Positions 24,701-35,962 of a stretch of 64,000 bases of DNA are shown in pieces. Position 1 is the first letter of the stretch. Each line of letters begins with the position of its first letter. A program made the position numbers and the translations under genes. Origin of the DNA: Mercurialis annua. Taxonomy: Eukaryota > Streptophyta > Magnoliopsida > Malpighiales > Euphorbiaceae. The stretch spans positions 21,343,001 to 21,407,000 of the forward strand of contig NC_065573.1 of the NCBI RefSeq assembly GCF_937616625.2, written 5' to 3'. The notes under the pieces are model-generated. The model saw only the letters and a program-made list of their open reading frames with translations. It was not told the DNA's origin and ran no database searches.

Positions 24701-26641
24701 CTAGTCAGACTCTGATGGATTCAGATATTAACAAAACTTCAACTCAAACCACATGATCAGGTCTATCTAAACCAGTATTTCATATCGATTATTATTTATT
24801 TATCATGGAACATGATCATCCTCTTTGCCTTTGGCTTTAGTTTTTAGGAGAATTAGTCTTGATTCAGATGGACTTCTTCAAAAGATGAAATAATGTTTAC
24901 ACAAGCTTACATTGTCAGGTCTATTTTTTAGAGGCTGTCACCATGAAACATTTCTGATTATATTCTGCCTTTTCAGGTTTCAAGGGAAGGTGGTGACACT
25001 TTTAATTACCATGATGATGACGCTAAAGGTTCTCAATTGGTGCATGTTCAAAAGAAAGAAAATATTATTGAGAAATCCTTAGACAAGTTAAAAGAAACTA
25101 GCACGGTAAAGTGCTTCAGTTACCACTTGACTACTATAAAGCATATGTTATTTAGGTTTTTAATAAATGTTGATTTCTATGTGATTGACTGAGTGCAGGA
25201 TGTTTTGCAAGGAACGCAGCTTCTAGCTATTGATGTTGGTGCTGCACTTGGGTTGCTTCAGAGAGCCTTAATTGGAGATGAGTTAACAGAGAAAGAGAAA
25301 ATGGCTCTTCGGAGAACACTGACTGATTTGGCATCGGTTGTTCCAATTGGTGTTCTAATGCTTCTTCCTGTAAGTGCAGTTGTCTTGACTCTAGTCACTG
25401 CAGTTGTCTTGACTCCGGTCACTGCAGTTGTCTTGACTCTAGTCTTCATATTCGTCATTATGTTAAATGCATGTGGTCATTGTGATTTATGACTCACATC
25501 TTGTTCCATTTCATATAGTTTTTCTCTTCCATCTAGTTTATGAAGTATTATTGGTAAATCAATTGGCTGCTGCATCAAGTGGGTATAATAAAATCAGAAA
25601 ACTCACCTGGTCCTTCTCTATACTGTTCTACCCATTTAAATTGATCACGTCATTATTCGTTTATCTGAAAAATAAAAGTCGGAGATGTTTGTTACATTCC
25701 ATCTTAAAACCAATTGGTATTAAGTGTAGGTGCCCAACTAATATATAAACACAAGTCCATTCACACACAGACAATGTGGGATTTCCCACTTCAACAATGT
25801 TGGAACTAGCGCTTATTCATCTCATATTTCCCTTTCTTATCTATGCTCTACCGACTTCTCAGTGTTCACTATAATTTGCCGATATACCTGAGGTATATAT
25901 ATAGTGGCAAAAATGGGCTTGTTTGCCAGTCGTGTACACATGCTTGACATTTTAGGGACCATGACATGGCTAACATAAAACAAAAAAGAAAATATGGTTC
26001 TCACAGTACAATATCTAATTAGTGGTCAGATTTCTAATTGTCTTATACTTCGGCTAGTTTTCTGATTCTAGATATGATTTTGAGTTTACCCTTATCATTA
26101 TTTTAACTGGTACGACACTCTGCTTCATAACAAATATCTTACGCAATGATATTTTAAGATGGAAATTATGTCTATTCATTGTTGTCATGAGACAAGTCAT
26201 TAGAATTGAGATTCTAGTAAGTTTTATCATTTCATTTTGGAAAAAAAAAAAAACATAAATGGATCAGATACACATCATCTAAACAATTACCAAGTTTATA
26301 ATTAATAGCTCTAATCTATGTGTTGAAAGTTGTGTAACATGATAATTTATGTCCAACAGGTTACTGCAGTTGGACATGCTGCCATGTTGGCTGCTATTCA
26401 GCGTTACGTGCCCGCTTTGGTTGGTGGTTTCTAACCTTAATAGTTTCCTTTCTGATTCCTTTCTACTTTGAGAATACATGTTCAAACGTTGCTATATCAT
26501 TATATCGGGGTACTTTTTTTTGCTATTTGCCAGATTCCTTCCACTTATGGACCGGAAAGGTTGGAGCTTCTGAGGCAACTTGAAAAAGTGAAGGAATTGG
26601 AAGCCAGTGAAGTTGATGCAGATGAAAATCAAAAGGATTAG
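15757..26641 (+). CDS. LETM1-like membrane protein, 18 exons, 906 aa
   Basis: Exons: 15757-15797, 16267-16762, 17408-17499, 18062-18208, 18337-18730, 19168-19286, 19366-19438, 19524-19744, 19829-19873, 20398-20467, 21062-21253, 21556-21686, 21774-21855, 23791-23940, 24977-25105, 25199-25369, 26360-26419, 26534-26641. All introns are GT-AG, all phases match, and the total is 2721 nt. Exon 12 could start at 21553, adding one Gln. The N-terminus (MAVKLQNHTF) is rich in Ser and Arg with few acidic residues, as in organelle transit peptides. A coiled-coil-like stretch lies at about 567-630. The LETM1-type core is about 795-890, with LTEKEKMALRRTLTDLAS, a hydrophobic helix at about 841-866 and IPSTYGPERLELLRQLEKV after it. 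The family is plant-specific and distinct from mitochondrial LETM1 (cation/H+ exchange); Arabidopsis relatives are At5g06220 and At3g11560. Transport activity is not shown. Intron 13 is 1.9 kb; introns 10 and 16 hold transposons. The stop codon lies 96 bp from that of the convergent TBL gene. Confidence 0.9.
20615..20935. mobile_element. MITE-like inverted-repeat element in intron 10 of the LETM1-like gene
   Basis: The left part ('aaagcccttgtactattttt', then 'gttcttctggtccctctact') is mirrored by the right part, whose reverse complement reads approximately 'agcccctctactttattagt'. 'aggtcc'/'ggacct' blocks pair in the middle. The element is non-coding. It is absent from the corresponding position of the LETM1-like pseudogene near 40280, although that copy also lacks exon 10 there. 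Confidence 0.6.
21856..23790 (+). other. Long intron 13 of the LETM1-like gene
   Basis: 1,935 bp between the clear donor after 21855 (gtatgc) and the acceptor before 23791 (tttaatgcag). I see no second gene, RNA gene or clear transposon in it. Confidence 0.8.
25375..25446 (+). repeat. 24-bp minisatellite, three units, at the 5' end of intron 16
   Basis: Three near-identical copies of a 24-bp unit containing 'tgcagttgtcttgact' start five bases after the intron donor. 24 is a multiple of three and the units are open, so exon 16 can be read through them without a stop for about 40 codons. Confidence 0.9.
25690..25796 (-). mobile_element. Solo LTR of a TRIM element in intron 16
   Basis: Matches the three TRIM LTRs at 51273-53645. 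It starts TGTTACATTCC and ends CTTCAACA, about 107 bp. It is flanked by a perfect 5-bp target duplication, atgtt (25685-25689 and 25797-25801). Strand is given by analogy with the complete TRIM, whose primer site faces minus. Confidence 0.85.
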
Positions 26642-26737
26642 CTTAGGAGGAATCAAAATTATATACAACCCCGAAAATATGACGTCTTTCAAATCAACAA
26701 GCAGGAAATTGTCCGCTCTTCTTTTGGCCAGGTAAGA

Positions 26738-29449
26738 TCACCTCTTTCTGAATCGCATCGACAGTAAATGAGCATAGAGAATCTCATTCCATATGTCTGG
26801 TATTCCGGGCAGGCACCAGTGGCTGCAATCTTGTGGAGCATGAACTGGAGTTCCCGACTCCCGATGGAAGGAAGGGTGACCATCAAACCTGAACTGTGTC
26901 AAATATGTGATGTTTAAGTACTTGACATTTTTAATTTTGGGGTCTAATTCCATCTGTTTGATTATAGTAGAAATCAATTGGTTGTTCAATGGCTCAGCTC
27001 GCAGACCCGTGTAGTTTATCTCTGGCTGTACGTCGATATCACATCGACCCCCAGTATTCCAAGTCCCATTCCTGCGATTTCATTTGGTTAAGAAGTTGAG
27101 CCATTTACCCTAATGTATAATTTAATCACCATGAATGAATATAAATTCACCGATTCCACCCACACATAAATTCCACTGTAAAAAAGATACTTGCCTGTAA
27201 TGCACGGGCGAGAAGCTGCGATAGAAAACATGACTTCTTTCAGGATCCAAACTCTCTAGTGCCCATGACTTCCATGTTTGTAAAGATCTTTGAAATGCCT
27301 CCATCACATTCATCGACATGTTTACTTTTCCTCGGTCCTCAAAGAAGCAGCCCCTAAATGCACAAAGTACAGTTAGCAGAAACATGCAAGTGACAAACTT
27401 CTATCGGTTCAGTTGTCGATGTTGGAGCTAACAATATTTCTTTCATCAGCACCAGTTTAAATTCTTATTTATATCAGTCGTTCGATCAGTTCTTAACCTT
27501 CACCGACCTCTAAACCAAACAGGCACATTAGAAATGGGGAAAAAGGACATACATCTTAACTGTTTTATCTTCATTCCACCAATGACCTCCGCTGAAAACC
27601 AAAATATCTGCCCCAACCCATTTTTTAGAAAACCAGTGTAACTGGTCGACCTTGACGGTCATTTTCACGTTAGGCGATGAATTAAGTGGTGGCCCGCCAA
27701 CGCGTACTAGAAAAGGTACCCTATAGTATTCGACGGTGAGGTTATAGTCGCTGAAACGCATAGAAAGGAACCCTTTGTGCTTAGTAATGGGGATTCCGCG
27801 CTCTTCGAAAATTGTTGACTTGTCGGAAATCCCTTGGCTTAGCAAGCATAGAAATGACTCCCACTGATTTCTCTCAATAGAATCTCCAGCAAACACTATT
27901 CTTCCGTTCCTGCTCCTTTCAAGAAGGTCTGTTGCATCAAATCTGAGTATGCACATGGAATTAAGGTTAAGTAAAAATTTAATTTTTCTCATTTGTATGG
28001 GAAACTGCTTATTGCTTATTTAATTTTGGAGAAAGTTCATTTTCTTACTCTGTGGTTTGAGCTTGACACAACGCAGATTCTATGAAATTTTGATGATATT
28101 ATGCTACCCTATGGTTTTTCAATTATCAAATAAAGGTTCAAATTATTTATACCGTTGCATAATATGACTACTATATAAGTGTCTATGAGGGGGTGATGTG
28201 GACTCCAACACAAGTCTTTCTGCTGTGTTGGCATTCCCTCATATACACTTGTACTAAAAAAACAAGCCACGTCATATCCAGTTAATAGTAAACCATACAG
28301 TAGCGGGATGTCGTCAAGAATCTATTTTGATGAAAAAATTATAATGTATATAAAACTCATTGATAGTAAATTGCGATCCGCCATGATCAACATTCAACAC
28401 TCTACATAAACCGATTAGATTATATTATGAAATTGATTCTTAACCTTTGGTATAATTTAAAACAAAATTGAATGTTATTATAGTGCATCAAGTGTCTGTG
28501 TGTATCCACCGGTGCTTGCCTTAGGGGGGGGGGCTGCCCCCTCTCCCATTTTTTTTTTTGCAAAATAGTACTTCAACTTTGAATTTTTACAAAAAGATAT
28601 AATTACTGATCTTAGATTTTTGCACGGTTGCCTCCTCAATTTTTTCTTCAAAACCCCTTCAAAAAAAAAATTATTTTAAAATATAATAACTTTAATTTTT
28701 TCTGTAATTTGGTCCCCCTAAAATCTGTTCCTGACTTCACTCCTGTGTGTACCATATTTTTCAAAAATAGTCAGTCCCTTTCATAGCAGCCGGTGATAAC
28801 TAAACAGGTTGAAGAGATTTAGGATTTTCCATTAGACATCGAGACAAGGGCTACCTAGTTATATATGTAATTGTCAAGGTGCATAATTTATCTTTTTATC
28901 ATAGAACTTACCGTTAATCATAAAACAAAAAACACCAAGAACGTAAACTTTAAGCTCTAGGAATTCAAGTAGTTTTAGCAACTGATTTTACTTGTATTTA
29001 ACACAATAACACAACCATGCAAAACCATGCAGAAATCAAACCCGAAACTTTTCTTTTTACCTCGGTATATCACAGCCTTCAGGCTGCCATCGCCAGTTCC
29101 GATACTCAACATCTTTCCTTCCGCATTGCCGACACCGGAACCCGGGATCAAGAAATGGACATGTTTCATCATATGATTGAAGCTTGTAATTCTCATCTCG
29201 AACCCATCTTCCATTAGAGTAGTCACAAATTTCGTTTGATATTGGTGATCTTTTACTATTTCCATAATCCGAGAGGAACCCGAATCGGAAAAGTTGTTGG
29301 GGATCAAAAGGAGCTATATAATCAAAGACAAACAAGAAGGAAGAGACTAAGATGACAAGAAAAATAGTTACATAAACAAGTTCTCTCTTGATTATAATTG
29401 GGAAATAAGCAAATTTTAAATTTTGGGTTGTGGGTTGATGATGTTCCAT
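26738..29449 (-). CDS. TRICHOME BIREFRINGENCE-LIKE protein (TBL8/TBL9 type), probable polysaccharide O-acetyltransferase, 423 aa
   Basis: Exons on minus: 29449-29061, 27942-27553, 27353-27195, 27071-26738. Phases match and the total is 1272 nt. A single membrane anchor lies at about residues 23-45 after a short basic cytosolic tail, giving a type II Golgi protein. The TBL domain starts with CDYSNGRWV, and CRQCGRKDVEYRNWRWQP follows. The GDS esterase motif is FAGDSIERNQWES (Gly149-Asp150-Ser151), and the C-terminal DxxH motif is DCSHW (Asp394-His397). Together these are the catalytic residues known for the family, which acetylates xylan, mannan or pectin in the Golgi; the substrate of this member is not known to me. 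Exon 3 ends CATTACAG followed by gcaagt, a GC-AG intron; no GT donor there keeps the frame into NGTWNTGG. Intron 1 is 1.1 kb. The gene converges on the LETM1-like gene. Confidence 0.93.
27943..29060 (-). other. Intron 1 of the TBL gene with degenerate repeat
   Basis: Within it, 28500-28745 has a G run, a CCCCCT block, a T run and 'ggtccccctaaaatctgttc', a pattern seen in decayed plant transposons. A similar 'gcccctccaaggaaaaatct' block stands near 55112. No coding sequence. Confidence 0.6.
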
Positions 29450-29700
29450 GAGAAAAGGAATTGGGGGGAGAGAGTTTTTTTTACTGTTATTTGCCTTTGA
29501 TTAGGTTGTTATAGTTGTTGATATTGATATATAATCCACTCAATGTATTTGCTAAAAATGGTAAACATTTTTTTTAGTTTTTTTTTTGAGGGAATTTTTT
29601 CTTTTTTAGTATTTTGGTTGGTAGTGTATTCATTTTGATCTGATGCTTTATGTTTATTTTTTGTATTTGTTTGCAGCCAATTTCAACTACATAATGAACA

Positions 29701-32700
29701 CTAGCTTTAGACCTGTGCGTTGCACATTTTTTGTTTATTTTATTTTTTATTAATGCTTTTTATAAATTTTAATTAGTAAGATTTTGATTATATTTTTTAT
29801 TTATAAAATTATATTTATAAATTAATTGATAATTTATTTTATTTTTAGTCACATTAAATATTTAGGTATTCTGATAAATTTTTAATTAAATATTCGCAGT
29901 TATTAAATTGTTTTCAAAAGATAAATAAATAAATTTGTTTTCATTATAAGTATTAATTCTATATGTTTATAATTTCCAAGGCATGGCTTATTAAGATTAA
30001 GTTTTATAATACACAACTCATGTTCATACCAAATTTTATTTCTATTTTTTGATTAATCAAATTAAAAAATAGATCACCTCTTTTAACTATTTTTTAAATT
30101 TAATATTTTATACTACTGCTTTTAGAGGTTACATTTGTTTTTGTTCGTTCAAAACAAATAACAACTCATCTCAAATTTATACGGTTTATCTTTTCTACGC
30201 TAGATTTTTAATTTTTTTTATTTACACAACTTCATTTGCATCTATCATACCAAATTAGTTTCATAATAAACTAAAACAAATACTTCCAGTTATTATTTTA
30301 AATTCTAAATTGCAATTAAAATTTACCATACCTTTTTTCCTTTTGTTAATAAGGTCATCAAAATAAATAATTTGATGTAATGCAAATTATAAACATTATG
30401 AAAATATTGTAGGATTGGAATGTGTCAAATAAGAAAAGCATAAATTATATGAGTGATTATCAATCATTATGTTCTATACCTTATAATAATTTCTTTATTT
30501 AACTGTTTATAATTTTAAGTTAATAATTTCATTATTAATTCAAAATAAATTAAATTATAAATATGTAATTCCAAAATGAATACTATAATATGTCATATAT
30601 TTATTTATGGATAAAAATAGTATAATATATTTAATAAATAATTATGTATATTTTTTTATTAATTGTTATCTCTAATATGTTAATTCTTTAAAGCATTATA
30701 TAATCATATCAAATATTTATTTCGATATTCTGTAATTTTTTATTTATTCTTTTCTATTTGTTTTATGTTGCATACTAAACTTGTCATCCTTTAATAGTAA
30801 TAAGAATAATAAATGTTACATGATGTGATTGAAGATTATAAATTAACATATGATTTCAAATAAATAAATAAATATATAATTTTTTATTATATAATTATAA
30901 ATTTGAAATACATATATTTAAAAATAATTAAAAACCTCTTACTTTTTTTCATTTAATTTTCATAAATTTAATGCATATGATTCCTTCATGATGGCAAGAA
31001 GAATGATACTAAGTGAAATTCATTTGCATAACTCTAAATCATTAAAGGGTTCTGACGCTGCTTCTGGTACAATTTTAACTATGTCATTTGCAGCTTGTCT
31101 TACTTTTTTAATCCTTATATAAAATTTGTGACGATTCAAAAAAAAATATTAATCAATAATCTCCAAATAAAAACTATTTAGAAAAAGAGTTAAGCACTTC
31201 TAAAATAATTCATAATAATTAACTCTCCTTCATAATTGTTCACCTTAATTGTTCTTAATAAAAATTAAATATATTTTAAAACATTAAAATTGTTTTACCA
31301 AACAAATAATCTTACCATTATGTTGGATCACTCACCGTCTCCTATCAAAAACACTCTCATTCATAGTATAAAGTATGAAACTTTTGTAATATAATCAATT
31401 CTTTCAACTTTTTGTCTGTGTTCAACTTGTACTCATATGATGTGATTCAACTATATATTAATTTCCATGGATATATAGCTCTGCCAATTCATTTTCTAGT
31501 ACCTATATCATTCAAAACACATTAATTAATAGTCGACCATTATACATTTACTATTAAAAATGCTAATTCTTCTTTCACAACATTCATTTTTCTTAAAACT
31601 TTATAAATCTTCTTGAATCACCGGAATATCATTATCAACTCTTCTTTCAATCTACCAATAAATTATAGTTCAAATAATATAAGTGTTGAGCATCTAATTA
31701 TATAAAAAAAAAACTCTTCTTACAATCTTGGCAAGAAAAAGCCTCATTGCAAATTTGCAATAAGATAACAACATCGTATTTATATGCACTTATATATGAG
31801 GAGCACCACTTTGATAAAGTTCGTAATGTAACCTAGATTGTCAAATTTAATTAAGAACATAATATATACATGAGATTATATTTTTAAAACTGATCAAATA
31901 AAAACCTCAATTATGGTTAAATTGAAAAGAAACGAAGATTTTACTAACTGTTGTCGGGATTCTCCTGCAAATAGCTTTTAAATTAATAAGAAAGAAGAAA
32001 TTTAAAACAATCATATCCATCATTTTAAAGTTGTTTACAAAAAAAAAAAAACTAGAGCAAGAAATAAAGAATATATACGAACAAATATTATCCGTTAAAT
32101 AGCAACTGAATTACAAAATGTGTCTAAAGAAGGTGGACGTCCATCTGAATGTTTGAAGATAAATGTGCATCACTATCCACTAACGCTGAAATGGTCTATC
32201 TGCCGTGTTATCAACAAAATTATAATCCTAACACAAGAAAAAATTATCATGGCATGAACAAACTATAACATGAGTTTAAATAGAAATTTGCCATGCCATT
32301 ACATTAATTTCTCACCTTTTTTCTAGCTATTCATTAGCATTACGTTACTGCAAACACATCTTTTCAAATCTATTCTTTTTATTAGCTAACGTTTTTTATA
32401 ATGACATATTTTTTGTTGTTACCTTTTTCAATATATATTTAATATTCAATACTAATTATTTTTTGGCTGTTATATATATTAACTTGCAATAAAATCTTTT
32501 TGTTGTTGTTACCTTATTCGATACTAATTTTCCCCTTTTAGTAGGTGTAAAATGTGAAATTTAAGTCAATATTGTTAACTTATTACAAATAAAGGCAATG
32601 TTAACTTTTATACCTACATATATGGTAATTAGATAAAAAAAATACATTGGGAAACAATTCTGAGAATCTCTACTAAAATTATACTCCATATTATGAAAAT

Positions 32701-33282
32701 GAAAATTATTGTTAATTGTTTAAAATTTATAATTAATTAAGATGAAACAAAAATAAAAATTTAAATTAGAAATTTAAAATTGTGTATAAATTAATAATTT
32801 TTTTTTTAAATTGAAATTGGATGAATGGTGTAGTAAATTTATTAAAATTTTCCAATAAAATTTCATTTTCCTCCTTGCTTTGATACAAATTATCATTTAA
32901 GGACAATTTACATGGTTATTAAGAAACTGTATATAATTTATCTCAAATTTAAAAAATTACATCATCATACGTAACATAAAAAGAATACTATTTTATTATA
33001 ATTAGTCATGTATTTATGACAAAAGAATAATTATACAGTGATACAAAGGTATAAGCAATTCACACTTAATTATACATATAAGGATTAATTTCATAGAAAG
33101 GTTCTTTGAAAATGTTTGAAACAATACTAAGTAATCATTGGCATTTAATGTGATTGATTGTCATTTATATACCACAAATGAAAAAATTAAAGAAAAAAAG
33201 TGAAAACCAATTATAAGATGACAAATGTCAATCATTTAGAAAAAATGTCCTGCTTTATATATATATATATATAGTAGATAGA
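29701..33282 (-). mobile_element. Helitron Z, 3.6 kb, non-autonomous, minus strand
   Basis: On minus, the 5' end is TCTATCTACTATATATAT (from 33282) and the 3' end is CTAG at 29704-29701, followed by host T. Just inside the 3' end is a hairpin, TGTGC-aac-GCACA (29711-29723). These are Helitron hallmarks: 5'-TC, 3' hairpin, CTRR, and A/T insertion without target duplication. There is no Rep/helicase coding sequence. A short open stretch on minus at about 31021-31103 may be a captured exon fragment. Confidence 0.7.
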
Positions 33283-33787
33283 TTGATAATAAAAAAAATT
33301 ACATATGTACAAATATGAGATTGGAATAGAATTCTCTCGTGGTCAATTGATTATTCTTTTGCCATTTCTTGGAAACAATCTTGCATTTGATTTGTAATAC
33401 TATATAATGTTTTCATTTAAAATGTTTTTTAGTGATTTAATTTGAAATGATTGGTTGAGATTTTATTACCAAAATTAAGCTTTGATACATTTTATGGAAT
33501 TTAAGTTTATTTTTCGGATAGCATATTAGCATGTCTGTGAATTAAATTAGTTATGTTCAAGTAGTATACTCGTATAGATTACTTGTTTGAGAAAAAAAGG
33601 AAAAACTAATGCTATTTAACTAGTTTTATTTTATTTTCTTGTTTTAAACTAACTAATAATAATAATTCAAAGATTTTCAAGCACAAATGCTCATTGACTT
33701 ATAGTGAAAATAACGTTGCATAACGGTTGCATGGATACACTTTTTGATAAAATACTTTTGTAAGGAAATTAATTATAACAAATAAAA

Positions 33788-33819
<32 letters not shown>

Positions 33820-34162
33820 CTATATCTATATCTATCTATAACTATCTTATATGTGGGAAGGGGGGGGCAGGCAAAATTACGCTAATAGGTTTCATTAAGG
33901 GTATTGTTGATATTAAAAAGTAAAATTAATAAAATTTAATTTAAATAAAAAAATAATAAAACAGTGAAGAGTTCAACTCAACTCATATTAAAAAGTATTA
34001 AAATAAGTAAGTTTAATTTCAATAAGCTACTATAATTAAAGATTCGGTAAAATAAACAACTGTAATAATAGGTTTTTTTTTTCGCGTCAGTAATAATAGG
34101 TTTTAGTTGTTCATATGAATCTGAATTATATAAAAAGTTAATATCTAAAAATTAGATATTTT

Positions 34163-34314
34163 ACATGGCATAAGAAGCCATTGTGACACCAACCTCCTAA
34201 AATATAAACAATCTCGCCCAACAAAGTCACCCAAGTCGACACAATCATCGCCCACATTGCACCAACAATTCCTAAATTCAGTTTGTTCACGAAGATCCAT
34301 GATAAAACCACATG
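34163..34314 (-). pseudogene. Captured exon fragment of a MATE/DTX transporter
   Basis: The minus strand reads HVVLSWIFVNKLNLGIVGAM, followed by a hydrophobic segment ending EIVYILGGWC, which resembles plant MATE (DETOXIFICATION) antiporters across two membrane helices. About 50 codons are open with no start or complete gene. It lies inside Helitron X, so a captured and non-functional fragment is the simplest reading. Confidence 0.65.
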
Positions 34315-34346
34315 AACTAAATATTTTTTAATGTATAATTTTCCAG

Positions 34347-34425
34347 GAAAACTAAGGATGTACGAGTTGATGGCAAAAGTGGATCATGTTGCTCCAGCTG
34401 AAGAAGTTGTTTCCCTGCTAAAGAG
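34347..34425 (+). pseudogene. Captured exon-like fragment of unknown gene in Helitron X
   Basis: Bounded by a good acceptor (attttccag) and a donor (gtatat). One frame reads GKLRMYELMAKVDHVAPAEE and then VVSLLKR, with coding-like composition. I do not recognise the source protein. It is on the opposite strand to the MATE fragment, so two separate captures are likely. Confidence 0.5.
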
Positions 34426-34540
34426 GTATATTTAATTTCAATCTCTTATAATTCCTGAAAAAATTTCATCTTAAATTTATGATAAAATTATTATCACTAA
34501 TTTTTAAAGTCTTTTTTAATACTAAATATATATTTTTTAT

Positions 34541-34672
34541 AACCTACTGATAAATAACTGATTCTTTAATTTTATATTTTATTTTCCCTCATTTTCTTTG
34601 GCTTTCAACCTACTGATAAATAACTGATTCTTTAATTTTATATTTTATTTTTCCTCATTTTCTTTGGCTTTC
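34541..34672 (+). repeat. 66-bp tandem duplication in Helitron X
   Basis: Two near-identical 66-bp units start at 34541 and 34607, each beginning 'aacctactgataaataactg'. The few differences suggest a recent duplication. Confidence 0.9.
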
Positions 34673-35592
34673 ATATAAATTTAGCCTTTTTTACTATATC
34701 AAGTGTTTAATTATTAAAATATATTTTTAATTGTCGTTATGCTATTACAACAGCAATAAATTTCAATAATATTAAATTTAATTAATATTTATTATATATA
34801 ACGGGTCATATAATAATTATTTACATGTTACAATTTTAATTTAACTAAAAAATAGTTAATTGAATACTAAAGTATTACATTTTATAATTTAATTCATATT
34901 TAAGTTAAAATAACACAACAAAAATTAAATTCAAATATGATTTAAAAAATTACAAATATATATTATATTTAATAATAATTTTCATATATAACAGGTCATG
35001 TAAATGTCGCTCACGTGCGTAGCACGTGGCGAAAAACTAGTACTATATATAAAAGTACGGATGGGGGGGGACAGGCAAATTTACGGAATAATCCTTTTCA
35101 GTTTACTAATAAATAAAGGTTTTATAGTCATTAACTAATTAGTTATTTAATAAATCACTATTGTAATTAAAATCCTAATTAGAATAGGTAGCTAAATTAT
35201 CTCCAATTTAGTTTTTAGTATGTAAAAAATAACTAAATTATCTCCAAATTAGTAGGAATACCTATCTTTTAATTTAATTGAACTATAAAATTAAAATACT
35301 GTATTTGGTCAATATAACATTATTTAAATTTCTATCTTCTTATTTTTAAAGATATTATTAATAAAATTAAGTTAATTATCTAATTATGGTTATTATAAAA
35401 CCAAAACAAAAATAAATTTAATATGGAAACAAATTTAATAACCGAATATATTATATTTATTTTTATAAAAATTCTTAACTAATTTAATATTAATTATAAG
35501 TAAAAAATTGATATAATTATAATAAATTTACTAATATGTTCATTGACGAGTTACGTTACGAGCCACGTGCATAGCACGTAATGCGAAACTAG

Positions 35593-35855
35593 TATATATA
35601 AAATACAATTATAGTATAATTTTGGTTCTTCGGATATAAATTCGGTACTTCGCTTTGGTACAGTTCGATTCGATACTCGGTTGTTATTTATAAAAGATTC
35701 AGAACCATACCAATAAAATTTTCGGTACGCTTCAATTCAGGAAAAGTTAATGGTCACGGATATTTTTTGGTTTTGAATATTTTCAGTCCGGTTTTCGGTT
35801 CGAATTTAAAGATATCCAGGACACCCCTACTCCATACTCACTGATATTAATTTTT
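35593..35855. repeat. Degenerate repeat upstream of the EMB2735-like gene
   Basis: Alternating blocks of 'ttcggt' and 'ggttcga' type and the ending 'ccaggacacccctact' are common in decayed plant repeats. It occupies the position expected for the proximal promoter. Confidence 0.45.
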
Positions 35856-35962
35856 GCTTCCATGGCTGGCTGCAAATCAGTAGCTTCATCAAAAAAATCG
35901 CCAACTTAATCGACCCCTCAAACCCCTCAATTGAAACAGCACAGATTAATCTGAAAGAGGAA

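Larger units (their letters stand above)
33835..35040 (+). mobile_element. Helitron X, 1.2 kb, carrying captured gene fragments
   Basis: Starts TCTATAACTATCTTATAT, ends with hairpin CACGTGC-gta-GCACGTG (35013-35029), then GCGAAAAACTAG. It lies between A and T, four bases inside Helitron Y1, with no target duplication. It carries a MATE exon fragment (minus) and another exon-like fragment (plus). The exact 5' end rests on the Y1 reconstruction; an alternative start a few bases earlier in the TATC repeat is possible. Confidence 0.75.
33831..35592 (+). mobile_element. Helitron Y1, 556-bp family, interrupted by Helitron X
   Basis: The pieces are 33831-33834 (tcta) and 35041-35592, summing to 556 bp, exactly the length of its intact relative at 56488-57043. 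The 3' end has hairpin ACGTGC-ata-GCACGT, then GCGAAACTAG and host T. The body shares long stretches with the 56488 copy, such as 'aataatcc', 'gttttatagtcattaactaa' and 'tttatagttattataaaacc'-like blocks. Non-coding. Confidence 0.8.

Noticed and set aside
34163..34314. Functional MATE transporter gene
   Set aside because: Only about 50 codons, with no start or remaining exons, inside a Helitron.
35861..35908. ATG at 35861-35863 as the EMB2735-like start
   Set aside because: Stops after 15 codons and is out of frame with exon 1; it could only be used if the sequence has an indel.
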